NCBI GenBank assembly: GCA_001775355.1 | Contig: MEWM01000109.1 | Coordinates: forward strand, 1-15,219 | From: a candidate division Zixibacteria bacterium RBG_16_43_9 | GTDB taxonomy: Bacteria; Zixibacteria; MSB-5A5; RBG-16-43-9 | Reading direction: 5' to 3' | DNA length: 15,219 bases | The notes under the pieces: model-generated | The model's database searches: none | Told to the model about the DNA's origin: nothing | Seen by the model: the letters and a program-made list of their open reading frames with translations, nothing else | Shown: piece after piece, positions 14,085 to 15,219 of the stretch | Position numbering within the stretch: the stretch's first letter is position 1 | How the letters are laid out: each line of letters opens with the position of its first letter | Translations under genes and position numbers: made by a program

Positions 14085-14372
14085 ATGCCCCAATTCCTTT
14101 CAGAAAAGATTAAGGTGATAATTGATAAGGCTAAAAGAGCACCGGTATTATTCATCTGGAATAAGAAGGAATACAAAATAAACGAGATAATAGCTGCCTG
14201 GCACGACTGGGGGTTTTCTGAGGGCGCACCTAAAGCCAGAACCTGGAGACTAAGGCATCACCGTAATTATTACAGGGTCCAGACCACGGAGGACGAGGTG
14301 TTTGAGATCTATCTTGACAGGAAAAGTAAAAAGGAAGAGGGAGAATGGTTTCTATATCAGAAGATAAAATGA
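14085..14372 (+). CDS. Small conserved protein, DUF6504-like
   Basis: About 95 residues from ATG 14085; an in-frame TTG at 14076 adds three. No signal peptide or membrane segment, and rich in Arg, Lys and Trp. The order VLFIWNKKEYKINEII-AW, WRLRHHRNYYRVQT, EVFEIYLDR and WFLYQKIK resembles, from memory, the short DUF6504-type proteins (FxW, then REYWRV, then YDLxRD, then WxL) that often sit near Y-family polymerases in actinobacteria. That resemblance is motif-level only. Here it lies between der and plsY, about 7 kb from dinB. There is no clear ribosome binding site. Function unknown. Confidence 0.65.
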   Translation: MPQFLSEKIKVIIDKAKRAPVLFIWNKKEYKINEIIAAWHDWGFSEGAPKARTWRLRHHRNYYRVQTTEDEVFEIYLDRKSKKEEGEWFLYQKIK

Positions 14373-14379
14373 CAATAGG

Positions 14380-14409
14380 GTAGGGGCAGGTTTAAAACCT
14401 GCCCCCTAC
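14380..14409. repeat. GTAG/CTAC palindrome before plsY
   Basis: GTAG, GG, stem GCAGGT/ACCTGC with a 5-nt loop, ending in CTAC, so both strands read as a GTAG-foot hairpin. It could act as a terminator or processing site, but no T-run follows. Confidence 0.7.
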
Positions 14410-14441
14410 ATTCGCGAAACAATATCTTAAATGAAATTGAA

Positions 14442-15074
14442 ATGCTCTCACTTATTTTCATAATCGTTTTTTCATATCTTTTAGGTTCGCTTCCCTTCGG
14501 AATAATCATCACCAAACTCTGGAAAGGAATTGACATCCGCGAGCATGGCTCCAAAAATCCGGGCGCTACCAATGTCTATCGTGTTGTCGGACTAATTCCT
14601 GCTCTAATGGTCTTAATTTTAGATGTAGGTAAAGGTTTGGTTGCCACACTTTTGTTTAGTCGAATATCTATTGACCAGCCGTTTCTTAATGCGATTAGTT
14701 TAATGATACTGGCAGGCATTGCGGTGATCCTGGGTCACGTTTTCCCCATTTTCGTTGGCTTCAAAGGAGGGAAGGGTGTGGCTACAGGCTTAGGTGTGTT
14801 AATTTCTCTTGCTCCCCTGGAAACTGCTTTAGCTCTGTTACTTTTTTTGATAATAGTTGCAATTACCCGCTATGTCTCGCTTGGCTCTCTATCTTCAGCC
14901 TCATTTATACTTCTTGCCTTAATCTTCAAAAAATATTATTTTCATAAACCGGTTTCGCTTGAATTGCTGGTGTCGGTTCTGGTTTTAACCATTTTTATTT
15001 TTTATACTCATCGTTCAAATATTAAGCGATTGTTAAATGGAACTGAGAATAAATTTGGAAAAAAGATAACGTGA
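14442..15074 (+). CDS. plsY: Glycerol-3-phosphate acyltransferase PlsY
   Basis: A 210-residue integral membrane enzyme that transfers an acyl group from acyl-phosphate (made by PlsX) to glycerol-3-phosphate, giving lysophosphatidic acid, the first step of phospholipid synthesis. The three conserved cytoplasmic motifs are visible: GSLPFG near residue 16, GSKNPGATNVYR near 37, and GHVFPIFVGFKGGKGVATGLG near 98-118. Hydrophobic segments fit the known multi-pass topology, and the length is normal. gpsA, whose product makes the glycerol-3-phosphate substrate, begins 102 bases downstream, so the two are probably co-expressed despite the repeat between them. The ATG lies 32 bases after a palindrome. 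Confidence 0.96.
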   Translation: MLSLIFIIVFSYLLGSLPFGIIITKLWKGIDIREHGSKNPGATNVYRVVGLIPALMVLILDVGKGLVATLLFSRISIDQPFLNAISLMILAGIAVILGHVFPIFVGFKGGKGVATGLGVLISLAPLETALALLLFLIIVAITRYVSLGSLSSASFILLALIFKKYYFHKPVSLELLVSVLVLTIFIFYTHRSNIKRLLNGTENKFGKKIT

Positions 15075-15076
15075 TT

Positions 15077-15149
15077 GTCATTCTGAGGGAGTCCCTCCGG
15101 GGACGACCGAAGAATCTACAGATTCTTCGCCCTGCGGGCTCAGAATGAC
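15077..15149. repeat. Palindromic element, TCATTCTGAG variant
   Basis: Perfect 11-bp termini GTCATTCTGAG (15077-15087) and CTCAGAATGAC (15139-15149), with an internal perfect hairpin GAAGAATCT/AGATTCTTC (15109-15128). It begins two bases after the plsY stop. Confidence 0.85.
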
Positions 15150-15176
15150 ATCCGTATGACAGGACTTCAAAAATAA

Positions 15177-15219
15177 ATGACTAAAATTGCAGTCTTGGGA
15201 GCAGGCAGCTGGGGAATAG
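15177..15219 (+). CDS. gpsA: Glycerol-3-phosphate dehydrogenase GpsA, N-terminus only
   Basis: The 14 visible residues, MTKIAVLGAGSWGI, are the start of a Rossmann nucleotide-binding fold with the GxGxWG signature typical of GpsA, which reduces dihydroxyacetone phosphate to glycerol-3-phosphate with NAD(P)H. The rest lies beyond the right edge. Position directly after plsY supports the call. No strong ribosome binding site is visible before the ATG. Confidence 0.85.
   Translation, partial: MTKIAVLGAGSWGI

Overview
The window looks like chromosomal DNA from an uncultured, probably anaerobic bacterium near the FCB superphylum, of the Zixibacteria / WOR-3 / TA06 kind. This is inference from four signals. 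One secreted protein ends in a type IX-like sorting tail (NYPNPFNP signature). Another secreted protein ends in a dockerin. Gluconeogenesis uses the archaeal-type bifunctional FBP aldolase/phosphatase. The dinB promoter carries a palindrome that fits, from memory, the LexA box described for Fibrobacter. No plasmid or phage genes and no transposase genes are visible, and the genes are mostly housekeeping.

Layout: HD-domain hydrolase (95-640), YfiM/DUF2279-like membrane protein (704-1084), UMF1-type MFS transporter (1153-2508), PHP-domain phosphoesterase (2607-3641), secreted zinc metalloprotease with dockerin (4093-6117), DNA polymerase IV on the minus strand (6200-7519), secreted beta-helix protein with sorting tail (7795-9255), FBP aldolase/phosphatase (9434-10540), tRNA-Gly(CCC) (10878-10949), DUF512/PDZ radical-SAM protein (10990-12294), Der GTPase (12387-13697), a small conserved protein (14085-14372), PlsY (14442-15074) and the first codons of GpsA (15177 to the right edge). 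Der, the small protein, PlsY and GpsA form a ribosome-assembly and phospholipid-synthesis run: GpsA makes glycerol-3-phosphate and PlsY acylates it.

The most striking content lies between the genes. Almost every intergenic gap holds short hairpins with one shared design: a GTAG or GGAG foot, a two-base spacer, a stem of about 6 bp, and a 3-5 nt loop that is often TTTA or TTCA. I count about 20. Their stem sequences differ but keep pairing, and many occur as converging pairs. This is the architecture of REP/BIME elements mobilised by RAYT (TnpA-REP) transposases in proteobacteria. Some loops carry secondary insertions, some element edges supply the stop codons of genes, and a GGAG-hairpin + 9-nt + GTAG-pair composite recurs around der. 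A second family has GTCATTGCGAG or GTCATTCTGAG terminal inverted repeats, and one copy forms the last codons of dinB. A third type, a GC-rich palindrome, may be inserted inside dinB.

Regulation that can be read: a minus-strand dinB promoter with a perfect palindromic operator filling its spacer, and good sigma-70-like promoters for the FBP gene, the tRNA and the beta-helix gene.
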